NCBI RefSeq assembly: GCF_030676415.1
Contig: NZ_JAUUTW010000021.1
Span: 1-64,000, forward strand
Source of the DNA: Peribacillus frigoritolerans
GTDB lineage: Bacteria; Bacillota; Bacilli; Bacillales; DSM-1321
Direction of reading: 5' to 3'
Length of the DNA: 64,000 nucleotides
Below are positions 1-7,642 of the stretch, piece after piece. Under the pieces are notes generated by a model. It had not been told where the DNA came from. It did not search any database and worked only from the letters and a program-made list of their open reading frames with translations. The stretch's first letter is position 1. Each line of letters begins with the position of its first letter. A program made the position numbers and the translations under genes.

Positions 1-5
1 TTCAT
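1..5 (-). CDS. Start of an unidentified gene leaving the window on the left
   Basis: On the minus strand an ATG at 5-3 is preceded by GGAGG (13-17) with a 7-nt spacer, which is an excellent Bacillus ribosome binding site. Only the first codon or so lies inside the window, so the product cannot be named. The dyad at 30-59 lies in its 5' region. Confidence 0.5.
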
Positions 6-29
6 TGTGAGACCTCCAAATAGATGTTT

Positions 30-59
30 TGTCCTTTTTTAGCTGGCCAGCTTAGGACA
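30..59. promoter_or_regulatory. Inverted repeat upstream of the left-edge gene
   Basis: TGTCCT (30-35) and AGGACA (54-59) flank the self-complementary AGCTGGCCAGCT (41-52). The nested dyad lies 25 to 55 bases before the start codon of the left-edge minus-strand gene. It could be an operator or a leader hairpin; there is no T-run next to it. Confidence 0.35.
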
Positions 60-113
60 CATTCATCTTATCAAGAGGTCTTTTTTCGTTCAAACCTCAT
101 TTTCAGTTATTAC

Positions 114-150
114 AGGAATGCTGCCCCGATAGTTCAATAAAGACTTCTTC
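114..150. repeat. Partial copy of the dispersed CTGCCCCG repeat
   Basis: The CTGCCCCGATAGTTCAATAA core matches the first half of the repeat family seen at 2519, 9436, 48532 and 51355. The second half is missing or unrecognisable. Confidence 0.35.
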
Positions 151-238
151 AATATTAGCCTTAATCCTTTATGGATTAAAGAACGTTATCGTTCAAGCGT
201 ATTTCGTCACATACTAAGTAAATTAAGGCAAACAGAAA

Positions 239-272
239 AAAGCCGTGATCACATTTACTAAACCACGGCTTT
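239..272 (-). terminator. Rho-independent terminator
   Basis: AAAGCCGTG (239-247) pairs with CACGGCTTT (264-272). Read on the minus strand the stem is followed by a T-run (complement of the A-run at 236-240). It ends the oxidoreductase pseudogene at 365-1366. Confidence 0.7.
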
Positions 273-364
273 AATGTCTGTTATATTAAAAAATACAATT
301 TAATTTAAAAGATAACGCGATACCATCCCCCCTTAACTCCATAACAGAGGTGTTTTCCTGCTAT

Positions 365-1366
365 TTATTTACCTTCAACAATTTCCTTAAAGATTTGATA
401 TGACCGCTTTTGTTTCTCAGGATTAAAGATAAAGGAAACAGCCATTATTTCATCTACCTTATACTTCTCTTGGAAATTTGTTAACTGTGCTTTTACTGTC
501 TCTTTACTTCCCATTAACGCTACACTGGTCATCGAGGAAGCCATTTCTTTCTCAGGTTCGCTCCATAGGTTATCCATGCTATTTACTGGTGGCTGCAATG
601 GAAATTGTGTACCTTGTACTATATTTAGGAAAAATTGTTGCATCGTTGTTGATTCTCTTTTCGCTTCCTCATCTGTTTCAGTTGCAATCACATTTAAACA
701 AATCATCATGTATGGAGAATCAAGATAGTCAGAAGGTTGGAATCGATTTCGATAAATCGAGATGGCTTCCTCCATATGCCTAGGTGCAAAGTGTGAGGCA
801 AACACATATGGCAACCCTAATTGAGCAGCTAAATTCGCCGAATCTGTCGATGACCCCAAAATATATAATGGGATTTTAGTACCAACACCTGGATACGCTT
901 TGACATAACCCTGTTTTTCTTCAGGTCCAAAGTATGTAAGCAAGGAATTTACGTCATTAGGAAATGTATAAACTGAATCGTTCTATGAACGTCTTAACGC
1001 ACTTGCCGTCATCATATCAGTACCAGGTGCTCTTCCAAGTCCTAAGTCCAAACGGTTTGGATAGATGGTTGCCATCGTTCCAAATTGTTCGGCAACGACT
1101 AATGGAGAATGATTAGGCAGCATAACCCCGCCAGATCCAACACGGATGGTTTTCGTATGCTCCAATGTATGCTTAATTAAAATGGAGGTAGCTGAACTTA
1201 CAAGTGTAGGAGTATTATGATGTTCTGCAATCCAATAGCGATTATATCCCATTTCCTCCGTAGCTTTTGCTAAATCAACCATCGCATCAATTGCATCTTT
1301 AGGTTCCTGTCCTTGACGAATCGGGGAAAGGTTTAAGACAGAAACCGGTATATTTATATTTGTCAT
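365..1366 (-). pseudogene. Luciferase-like (LLM class) flavin-dependent oxidoreductase with in-frame TAG
   Basis: The reading frame 1366 to 365 encodes about 333 residues, the usual length of bacterial LLM-class flavin monooxygenases, with the typical features [18 protein letters not shown] and LGLGRAPG in the N-terminal half and LGSSTDSA in the second. A TAG at 983-985 interrupts it after ALRRS; the sequence resumes in the same frame (NDSVYTFPNDV) with no indel. A single base change therefore explains the break. Either the gene is a recent nonsense pseudogene, the stop is read through, or the base is a sequencing error. A second, more damaged paralogue lies at 11186-12078. The natural substrate is unknown. 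It ends at the terminator 239-272. Confidence 0.85.
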
Positions 1367-1539
1367 TTCATTGGCTCCCTTTCTAAATCAAAATACATCA
1401 CTATAGTCAATAACAGATTTAGAATGAAACTGTATACTTAGGACCACAGAGGATCTTTGGTGGTGATTTTTTGAATATACCTGTTTAAATGATGAAGAAA
1501 TTTTACAAAGATACTGACTTGACATTGGAGAAAAAGTGC

Positions 1540-1826
1540 TTACTTGATAACATTAATATATATAAATGATATAAGTGACGGGGAAGTGAATCCCTCACTC
1601 GGGTTTGCTCTCTGCAGTGGATTGACTTTTTTCACTTTAGCACTTGCCCATTTAATTTGTTCAAGCAAGACGGGCTGAGCACTGATTCCCCCGCCAATCG
1701 CCATGATTTCTGGATATAGTATATACTGTAAATTTTTGTGGCTAACTGAATACAATATTCTTCAAATACAACCATTGCTTCTTTGTATTGGTGGAGTGGC
1801 CTATTTGTTAAACCGCATAACACCAG
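1540..1826 (-). pseudogene. C-terminal fragment of a ROK-family sugar kinase or repressor
   Basis: Two overlapping minus-strand frames together read like the end of a ROK protein: one gives LHQYKEAMVVFEEYCIQLA, the other PEIMAIGGGISAQPVLLEQI and VNPLQRANP. The switch lies near 1730-1740, so there is one frameshift. The N-terminal ATP-binding half is absent and the normal C-terminus is replaced by unrelated sequence. Together with the GH1 fragment just upstream (1894-2110) it suggests a lost beta-glucoside locus. Confidence 0.6.
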
Positions 1827-1866
1827 AGCGTAATTAATAATGTCTACTTTTCATTTAGAAATAAAC

Positions 1867-2110
<244 letters not shown>

Positions 2111-2123
2111 TGAGTTTGGTTTC

Positions 2124-2176
2124 ACTATTAATCAATTGAATAATAGAATTATAGTGTTAGATATCCTTTTCGTCAA
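2124..2176 (-). promoter_or_regulatory. Promoter with overlapping ArsR-type dyad, copy 1
   Basis: Read on the minus strand: -35 TTGACG (2176-2171), 17-nt spacer, -10 TATAAT (2153-2148), then ATTCTATTATTCAATTGATTAA, an AT-rich dyad. The layout is identical to the modules at 6566-6612, 9180-9226 and 13958-14004. Downstream lies only the GH1 remnant. Confidence 0.6.
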
Positions 2177-2330
2177 GTAGTAAATATTCCTCTTCTTTAA
2201 GCTTTTTTATCATTTCCTAATTTGTGATACCTATACATAATCCCTATAGCTACAACAGCTGAATGGTATGCTTTGTCTCGATACATTTGACATTGATCAA
2301 TTTTTAGATAAAACGGATAACTGGTAAAGA

Positions 2331-2360
2331 AAAGCATGCCCAAAGTGGATATGCTTTTTT
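2331..2360. terminator. Hairpin with T-run
   Basis: AAAGCAT (2331-2337) pairs with ATGCTTT (2351-2357), followed by T's on the plus strand and also T-rich on the minus strand. No intact gene lies on either side; it is a leftover terminator of a lost gene. Confidence 0.4.
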
Positions 2361-2518
2361 TCTTTATAGGGGATAAAGATTCAAACGTGATGTTTGATTT
2401 CACTTTTGAAAAATTTATCGAAGAAATGTACTGTATTCAAAATTAATGAGGTAGGTCTGCACCGATACTTATTGCTCAGTTATATATATTAAATTTTTTA
2501 TCTATTTTCTACTCCTTG

Positions 2519-2600
2519 TTCAACAATCCTGCCCCGTAAGTTCCATAAGAAATGGAGCTGTTTCCAGCCCCATATAGAAGTAAAGCAACAGTTAGTTCAA
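2519..2600 (+). repeat. Dispersed intergenic repeat, CTGCCCCG family
   Basis: Starts TTCAACAATCCTGCCCCGTA, continues with a short hairpin around GGAGCTG/CAGCCCC, and ends AAGTAAAGCAACAGTTAGTTC. The same ordered blocks recur at 9436 (reversed), 18985, 48532, 51355 and 51450. Confidence 0.6.
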
Positions 2601-2621
2601 CAAATAAATTTAAAATGAAAG

Positions 2622-3000
2622 TTAGTTTTTAAGTTTATTCAGGTCAAATCTTGCTATTTCTTGGTTTTCGATTGTTAAAACTAAAAAAGCATTAAATGCA
2701 TACTCTTTAAGTTCATCTAATTTTCCTTTTGAAGGTATAAGTGGTGGAACTTAGGGATTTTCTTCGCTTACACTCTAAATCGTAGTTAAGAGTATACTTA
2801 CCCTTTTGGTCAGACTTAAGAACAGATGAAAAAGTATGACCGAACCCTACACCACTCTCGTTTTAATCTTCGGGATTATAAATATTGAAGCCTATTACGT
2901 CTTCTTACACCGATTTTAATTTGTCTTTGGGCTCAATCTTAAGTTCAATTCCTTTATCAACTTCTCTAATACCTACTGTTTTTTATCACCTAAAGTTACA
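2622..3000 (-). pseudogene. Decayed gene of unknown function
   Basis: Several minus-strand segments in different frames still look coding: IREVDKGIELKIEPKDKL, then ESGVGFGHTFSSVLKSDQKG, then GKLDELKEYAFNAFLVL and a TAA at 2622. At least two stops and one frameshift separate them. I do not recognise the family; the central segment has the beta-rich look of a secreted or lipoprotein domain. Confidence 0.4.
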
Positions 3001-3033
3001 AAATTAGGACATTATTGTATTGAAAAGAGTGTG

Positions 3034-4143
3034 TCATAAAGACCTATTAGTTAAATTACTGATTTCAAAAACTGCCTGCTCAGCTGCCTGAAGTGCACCT
3101 TCGAGATGTCCACCGTATTGTGAATTAGTCTCTGTTCCAGCAAAAATAATTTTCTTTTCCCATACCTCTGCTTTTGGTGGTTGACCATAGCTTGGGTAAT
3201 CTCTAAGCGGATTGAAGTCTTCCTCAATAGCCGTTTCGGAATCTCTGGACCAATCTTTGTAAAGGATAGAACTTACGTTTTTGGCCGAGGGTCCAAAGAG
3301 TCTAACCAATTGGTCAATGACCAATTTTAAAACTTTATCCTCACCGAGTTCTCGGCGCATCTTCACTGGCATTCCAAAGAAACCAAATAATGCACCAGAG
3401 CCTGTAGGAGGGGAAGCATCATGGATTTCCTGCAAGGGTCCCACCCAACTCGATACGAAGCCAGAAAGTCCTGATTCCCTCCAAAAGGGACGATCATAGA
3501 TTGCAACTGCCTTAGCCTGTCCTGCCATCCACGTAGGCTTGTTGACAAGGTCAGTCATAAGATTTGGAGGGAGAGCAGGAGAGAATTCAATATGACGTGC
3601 CACAATTCGAGGCGGCAATGCTAGGATAACAGCACTTGCAGAAACTTTTTTTCTCTTTCCATCAGCAAGGTCTGCTTCAAGCGTGATAGCACCAGCTTTA
3701 TCTAGTCGAATTGCCGTTACTCGCGTTTCTAACTCGACTATCCCTGGCGGCAGAGTACCTGCTACAGCATCAATAAGGGACTGCACCCCTCCTATGAACC
3801 GAATTGACCTTGCACCAGAGTTTTCTGGCAGTATATAACGCTCTGGTGGTTCGTTTGGAAATCGTTCTGAAAGCATTTCCCCTTTGGTGTACTGGACGAA
3901 AGTTCCTAAATTCTGTTCTTTGATAAGATTGGTAATAGTGCTCTCGTACTGCGGCCAGAACCATGTCGGACCGAGATCAAATTTGCCTAGGTCAGGTCTG
4001 TTTGGATCGGCAGTACTCAAGACCCTACCGCCAATTCTATCTCTAGCTTCTAGAACCCTACATTCGATGCCCTGTGCAGTAAGCAGAGACGCAGCACGAA
4101 GGCCACTTAAACCAGCACCAACAATGACTACAGGATTGTTCAT
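3034..4143 (-). CDS. Flavin monoamine oxidase family protein
   Basis: The 369-residue product begins with a Rossmann dinucleotide-binding motif VVIVGAGLSGLRAA, followed by LEARDRIGGRV, the classic start of FAD-dependent amine oxidases (MAO/phytoene-desaturase superfamily). Near the end AGTETNSQYGGHLEGAL matches the FAD-contacting C-terminal motif. It probably oxidises an amine with oxygen, giving an imine and H2O2; the substrate cannot be read from sequence. Compared with 450-500-residue family members it is short, with a compact substrate domain. The ATG at 4143 has AGAGGA six bases upstream. The intergenic dyad at 4376-4401 resembles the ArsR-type operators of this region, suggesting shared control. 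Confidence 0.85.
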   Translation of the reverse strand: MNNPVVIVGAGLSGLRAASLLTAQGIECRVLEARDRIGGRVLSTADPNRPDLGKFDLGPTWFWPQYESTITNLIKEQNLGTFVQYTKGEMLSERFPNEPPERYILPENSGARSIRFIGGVQSLIDAVAGTLPPGIVELETRVTAIRLDKAGAITLEADLADGKRKKVSASAVILALPPRIVARHIEFSPALPPNLMTDLVNKPTWMAGQAKAVAIYDRPFWRESGLSGFVSSWVGPLQEIHDASPPTGSGALFGFFGMPVKMRRELGEDKVLKLVIDQLVRLFGPSAKNVSSILYKDWSRDSETAIEEDFNPLRDYPSYGQPPKAEVWEKKIIFAGTETNSQYGGHLEGALQAAEQAVFEISNLTNRSL

Positions 4144-4375
4144 ATGCTTTCCTCTTTCCGACCGTGTGTACGCTGTCTAAATGTACTTATGAAAGAGTTA
4201 TTCCTTTTTGTATTAGCCATTTCCAAATAAGCTTTCCCAATGTAGCAAAATGGGCTTTCTATATTCGACCAAATTTCAATCTTCATTAATATTCCCCCTA
4301 TTTTTTAGTACGGTATTGTTGAGTTAGAAACTTCAAGGTTAAATTGCTGTTTGTAAAAAAATATACCTATACAAA

Positions 4376-4401
4376 ATTACTCAATTAATTTATTGAGTAA
4401 T
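4376..4401. promoter_or_regulatory. Perfect 10-bp inverted repeat, candidate operator
   Basis: ATTACTCAAT (4376-4385) and ATTGAGTAAT (4392-4401) are exact reverse complements around a 6-nt spacer. The central 16 bases differ at only two positions from the dyad core at 6566-6585. It sits about 230 bp before the amine oxidase gene; I see no strong -35/-10 pair beside it. Confidence 0.45.
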
Positions 4402-4775
4402 AGAAATATTTAATAGCATATTTCTGTAGACAAGGGGAAAGTATCCTTTTCTTTTTTCTTACCTTACATTCTCTGGTTTTTATCCTGTATGAAAAACAGA
4501 TTTGATGGGAAAACATTCTCTTTATATGACCTTTTGGGCTTAAGTTATGAGAAAGGTGCCAGCCACCCGTAATTTGAACTCTTCTGAAATCTGTCTCTAA
4601 TTCCTGGTAAACTCTATTCAGCCAACTCTTATTACTATTTCAGCTAAAGTGTCTGCCTTAAACTAGTCTGATATTTCTCCACAGTCCGGCTTATACGTAG
4701 GATAATAAGTTTAACTTCACTAAATTTACTGGAGAACCCATATCGTTTCATTGTTGACGAATTTATTTATTACAC
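4402..4775. other. Intergenic, nothing recognised
   Basis: No ORF of convincing length, RNA or repeat was recognised on either strand here. Confidence 0.4.
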
Positions 4776-4797
4776 AAAAAAAGTAGCTGTAAGCTAC
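4776..4797 (-). terminator. Small terminator-like hairpin
   Basis: GTAGCT (4783-4788) pairs with AGCTAC (4792-4797). On the minus strand it is followed by seven T's (complement of 4776-4782). Confidence 0.5.
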
Positions 4798-4870
4798 CCT
4801 TTATACCTTATAAAATAAACTATATAAATAATTTATCATCTGCTTTTTTTACTTTCTGAGTAAAACCAAA

Positions 4871-4888
4871 TACCTACCAGTTGGTATA
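4871..4888. promoter_or_regulatory. TetR-like dyad TACCTACCAGTTGGTA
   Basis: The reverse complement TACCAACTGGTAGGTA is nearly the same as the sequence at 14120-14135 (TACCAACTGATAGGTA) and similar to 6705-6720. The two outer arms TACC/GGTA are palindromic. It may be a TetR-family operator; the regulator is not in the window. Confidence 0.3.
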
Positions 4889-4931
4889 GAGGAGTTTTAA
4901 TATAACATCTAAAATTTATTATTAAAAATAT

Positions 4932-5058
4932 ATGTCAGTAAGAAAGGTGGCGCATTTTATGAATCACATCGATGAAAGAACAAATTATAAAATTGGTCTT
5001 TCGAATATGAACAATAAGAAAAGTATTGTCTAAGCACTTTTTCCATCCTTACTGACAT
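4932..5058. mobile_element. Candidate 127-bp MITE with short terminal inverted repeats
   Basis: ATGTCAGTAAG at 4932 recurs in inverted orientation as CTTACTGACAT ending at 5058. Between them a 24-codon ORF (4959-5033) with an upstream AAGGTGG is the only coding potential. Size, terminal inverted repeats and lack of a transposase fit a MITE, but no direct target duplication was recognised and no second copy is in this window. Confidence 0.3.
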
Positions 5059-5225
5059 TATAAAGTAATATTTGTTTCGCTATAAAAAAACGCCTTGGTT
5101 TAAAATTATATCGGGTCTCGCCATTACTTAAGATATGAATTTAATTTGCACTTTGGTCTTATAAAATTATACAATACAAATTAAAAGCATACGAAAGTTC
5201 ATGAACTATAGTGATATACTATATT

Positions 5226-5906
5226 TTAATGTTTAAGTTCCAGATACTTCTGCCATTCATGAATGCTTTCTGCCATACGGTAAGCCCTAAACCCTTGCTT
5301 TTTCATTTTTTGCGCCGCTATAGCTGAAAAAGCACAGAACTGCCCTCTACAATAAGCTACAACTTCTTTATCTCTCGGTAATTGTTGAAGATATAAATCC
5401 AACTTTTCCATAGGGACAGAGACCGCGTCTTCTATATGCCCAGCTTCATATTCATCTGCCGGACGCAAGTCTATGAGGATTATATTTTCTTTTTTTAACT
5501 TTTCGTATACTTCATCCATTGTAAGTGTATATAATTCTTCCATGTGACCTAAGAAATCTTCTTTAATCCGAGTGATATCTGAAAGATGATTTTCACCAAG
5601 ATGCCATAAGGAAAATAAAAACTCAACTACAGATGGATCAGCCAATGAATAAATAGCATATGTTCCTTTTTTAGTAAACTTAACTAATCTTGAGTCATTG
5701 AGAACTTGAAGATGACGAGAAACATTTGCCACATTCATACCTGTATCCTGCGCCAACTTTTCAACTGTTTTTGGACCATGAGATAGTAAATTTAATATCT
5801 CAAGTCGTTTGTCACTCGATAAACACTTTCCAACTCTTGCTAGTTGTTTATACAATTCATCCTTATAATCTTTTGCAGAAGAAATGAGCTCTTCCATACT
5901 AATCAT
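5226..5906 (-). CDS. ArsR-family repressor fused to a rhodanese domain
   Basis: The 226-residue protein has an ArsR/SmtB winged helix at about residues 18-100 (LEILNLLSHGPKTVEKLA, then NVANVSRHLQVLNDSRLVK) and a C-terminal rhodanese domain from about residue 130 (IDLRPADEYEAGHI, SVPMEKL). The rhodanese loop is YCRGQFCAFSA, so both the catalytic Cys and a second Cys five residues on are present. In such fusions the rhodanese can sense or carry persulfide sulfur, so the protein is likely a sulfane-sulfur or oxidant-responsive repressor (inference). The promoter upstream carries a TAATCAATTAATTA element similar to the operators at 2124, 6566, 9180 and 13958, consistent with autoregulation. ATG at 5906 follows AAAGGATGAT. 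It is followed by the AT-rich gap to 4776. Confidence 0.85.
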   Translation of the reverse strand: MISMEELISSAKDYKDELYKQLARVGKCLSSDKRLEILNLLSHGPKTVEKLAQDTGMNVANVSRHLQVLNDSRLVKFTKKGTYAIYSLADPSVVEFLFSLWHLGENHLSDITRIKEDFLGHMEELYTLTMDEVYEKLKKENIILIDLRPADEYEAGHIEDAVSVPMEKLDLYLQQLPRDKEVVAYCRGQFCAFSAIAAQKMKKQGFRAYRMAESIHEWQKYLELKH

Positions 5907-5912
5907 CCTTTA

Positions 5913-5964
5913 TAATCAATTAATTACATTGTTGATGATACTATAGTTAAAGTAAGAATAACAA
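5913..5964 (-). promoter_or_regulatory. Promoter of the arsR-rhodanese gene with operator-like site
   Basis: On the minus strand TTGTTA (5964-5959), an 18-nt spacer and TATCAT (5940-5935) form a moderate sigma-A promoter. TAATCAATTAATTA (5913-5926) just downstream resembles the core of the ArsR-type dyads. The weaker -35/-10 and degenerate dyad fit an autoregulated regulator gene. Confidence 0.45.
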
Positions 5965-6194
5965 GATAATGATTTCATTATCTCATACTCAATCTGCAAG
6001 AGAAAACATGTGTAAATTAAAGGGATGATTATAGAGGCTGTTTTTCTTTTGCAGGTTAGCAATAACTTCTAACAATTTAACTAACAATATTATCATTTAC
6101 TATGCATAGATCCATTGATGTTACTGTTTCTAAATTATTATGGTTAGATACAAGGTTAATTATTAAATGTAGAAAACTTATTTCTACTTTTCAA

Positions 6195-6533
6195 TTAGTT
6201 CAATACTGCTGTCATATGTTCAGTCGTAACTGACCAATGTGATGCAGTCCAATATTTAGATTTATCCTTCACAAAAATAACTTGTGGAGATTCATGCTTG
6301 ACGCTCAAATCATCCGCAATTTTATTAGAAACCGCGCGTGACTCGATTACTTTAACAATAATGTAGTCTACATTATTATTTGGTGAACCTTCTAAATAAT
6401 GCTCATATTCTTTAAGTGCATTAGAGCTCACGGGACAGGTAGTACTATGCTTTAGAATGACCTGTCCACGTATTGTAGACTTCTCTAAAATATCATCCCA
6501 CTCTTCTAATTTTATTAATTCTTTCCACTTCAT
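6195..6533 (-). CDS. ytxJ: Bacilliredoxin-like monothiol protein (YtxJ/BrxC family)
   Basis: The 112-residue protein is a small thioredoxin-fold member of the YtxJ family (DUF2847). The active site TCPVSSNALKEYEH replaces the CxxC of thioredoxins by a single Cys in a TCPxS motif, as in BrxC, and the cis-Pro segment ESPQVIFVKDKSK is present. Family members remove bacillithiol from S-bacillithiolated proteins in the cytosol. The start ATG has GGGGG seven bases upstream, and the strong promoter-operator module 6566-6612 lies just before it, so it is the clearest intact target of the inferred ArsR-type control. Its own core-genome paralogue would normally lie elsewhere, so this may be an accessory copy. 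Confidence 0.85.
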   Translation of the reverse strand: MKWKELIKLEEWDDILEKSTIRGQVILKHSTTCPVSSNALKEYEHYLEGSPNNNVDYIIVKVIESRAVSNKIADDLSVKHESPQVIFVKDKSKYWTASHWSVTTEHMTAVLN

Positions 6534-6561
6534 TTCATTTCCCCCTTAAGTTCAATTCATT

Positions 6562-6795
6562 TAGTATTCAATTGATTAATTGAATTATAGTACTCATGTT
6601 CTTATAAGTCAAGTACAAAGAATATATACTTTTAAAGAGAAATTTACCTTCCTAATTAGAAACATTTAAAGTTGAATTAAGAGAATATAATATTTAACCC
6701 CTTGTACCAACTGATAGGACAGGGAGGTGATCATACAAATTAATTCGTTCTGCTACTCGGCATTTTAAGTTATATTGTTGACGAATTACATCAAA
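6562..6795. repeat. Intergenic segment duplicated at 13954-14222
   Basis: From TTAGTATTCAATTGATTAAT onward the sequence matches 13954-14222 with small indels: shared blocks include TTTTAAAGAGAAATTTACC, CCTAATTAGAAACATTTA, GTACCAACTGATAGG and CATACAAATTAATTCGTTCTG. The duplicated unit carries the promoter-operator and the end of a broken gene. Confidence 0.75.
6566..6612 (-). promoter_or_regulatory. Promoter with ArsR-type dyad, copy 2 (ytxJ)
   Basis: Minus strand: TTGACT (6612-6607), exactly 17 nt, TATAAT (6589-6584), then the dyad ATTCAATT-GATT-AATTGAAT (plus-strand 6566-6585) overlapping the -10 end and start site. This is a near-consensus promoter that a repressor could block directly. 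Confidence 0.75.
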
Positions 6796-6866
6796 ACATT
6801 CAGAAACCCTTTCAGATCCTTTTCCACCTTCTAGAATAGCAATTATATAGTTTGAGCTTAATTTTC
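6694..6866 (-). pseudogene. C-terminal fragment of an unidentified protein
   Basis: The minus strand is open for nearly 60 codons without a start: NYIIAILEGGKGSERVSE, then RQQYNLKCRVAERINLYD, ending in SVGTRG and TAA at 6694. It reads like a real C-terminus but I do not recognise the family. A more decayed copy with stops lies in the duplicate at about 14115-14220. Confidence 0.4.
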
Positions 6867-6901
6867 GGAATCAATTTTCTCGTGAAGTAACTACGTTATT
6901 T

Positions 6902-7240
6902 CTATTGCTGATTATACATTTCATAAATTTTCTCTATTCGTTTCTCTAATTCATCAAAGTGAACAAACCGAGCATCTCTTAATACTTCTTTTCCATCTAT
7001 AAATAAAAGTAGTACAGGTACAGTAAAAATAGAGAATTTAGCTGCTATTTCTTCTACCTCATAGGCGTTTATATGTCCTAAGTGGATAAGTGGAAACTTG
7101 TCCAGTAATTCTCTTAGCTTTGGTAAAACAGCATGACACACACCACAATCTTCTCTTGACACGTATAAAAAACTTAATTCATGATTTTTCAAGAAATCTT
7201 CTATCATATTCATCGAAGTTAATTCTTCTAATTTTTTCAT
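6902..7240 (-). CDS. Thioredoxin-family protein
   Basis: The 112-residue protein has a thioredoxin fold with active site SREDCGVCHAVLPKL (CGVC, not the WCGPC of housekeeping thioredoxin) and a cis-Pro loop FTVPVLLLFIDGKE. It resembles the small YtpP-like thioredoxins of Bacillus and should act as a cytosolic dithiol reductase or thiol exchange partner. A dyad of the CstR/CsoR kind (7318-7333) overlaps its upstream promoter region, and the damaged cstR-like gene and a rhodanese-like gene lie just upstream, so a role in sulfane-sulfur handling is likely. Start ATG at 7240 is preceded by AGGAGCAAG. Confidence 0.85.
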   Translation of the reverse strand: MKKLEELTSMNMIEDFLKNHELSFLYVSREDCGVCHAVLPKLRELLDKFPLIHLGHINAYEVEEIAAKFSIFTVPVLLLFIDGKEVLRDARFVHFDELEKRIEKIYEMYNQQ

Positions 7241-7317
7241 TTTCTTGCTCCTTTATTGATTTTTTAGACTTCTACTGCATGATTTACTTTTACTATTTTA
7301 ATTCCAACGAAATACTT

Positions 7318-7333
7318 ATACCTGTAGTGGTAT
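7318..7333. promoter_or_regulatory. CstR/CsoR-type operator before the thioredoxin gene
   Basis: ATACC-TGTAGT-GGTAT is an inverted repeat with a 6-nt spacer, the form known for CsoR/CstR operators. It overlaps a possible minus-strand -10 (TATAAG) with TTGATT about 19 nt upstream. Confidence 0.5.
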
Positions 7334-7382
7334 AAAAATAATCAAATTAGTTACCTCTAATATTCTTAAGGATAGGTGTTTT

Positions 7383-7642
7383 TTATCTACTCTTAACTAA
7401 TAAATCAATGGCTTCTTTTACTAAATTCTCTGTTTTCCATCCTGCTTAACACTTTCTCTGGCACATTGTTCAAGGTTAGTGCTAACCATTACACCTATTT
7501 CTCGATTTAAAGCACTGTAGGCAGCTGACAATTGAGTTACAATCTCTCTATAATTTCCCCCTTGCTCCATCATGTTTAATACACCTTTCACTTGTCCTGT
7601 AATTCTTTTTAAACGATTTTTAACATGTCGATTATACTCCAT
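7383..7642 (-). pseudogene. CsoR/CstR-family regulator, frameshifted near its end
   Basis: The N-terminal reading NRLKRITGQVKGVLNMMEQG and SALNREIGVMVSTNLEQCARE aligns with the persulfide sensor CstR better than with copper CsoR (no His-x3-Cys pair). The first sensing Cys, expected in the MEEGKDC-type turn, is Tyr here (QGGNYREI), while the second Cys (NLEQC) is kept. The frame stops at 7421 after DGKQRI, but the neighbouring frame continues KTENLVKEAIDLLVKSR to a TAA at 7383, which is the normal C-terminus. A one-base loss in the GGAAAA run explains this. The gene overlaps the end of the rhodanese-like gene by 11 bp, so they are an operon. Confidence 0.75.

Noticed and set aside
2197-2403. 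68-codon minus-strand ORF
   Set aside because: It spans the hairpin 2331-2360, has no ribosome binding site and no recognisable domain; probably chance.
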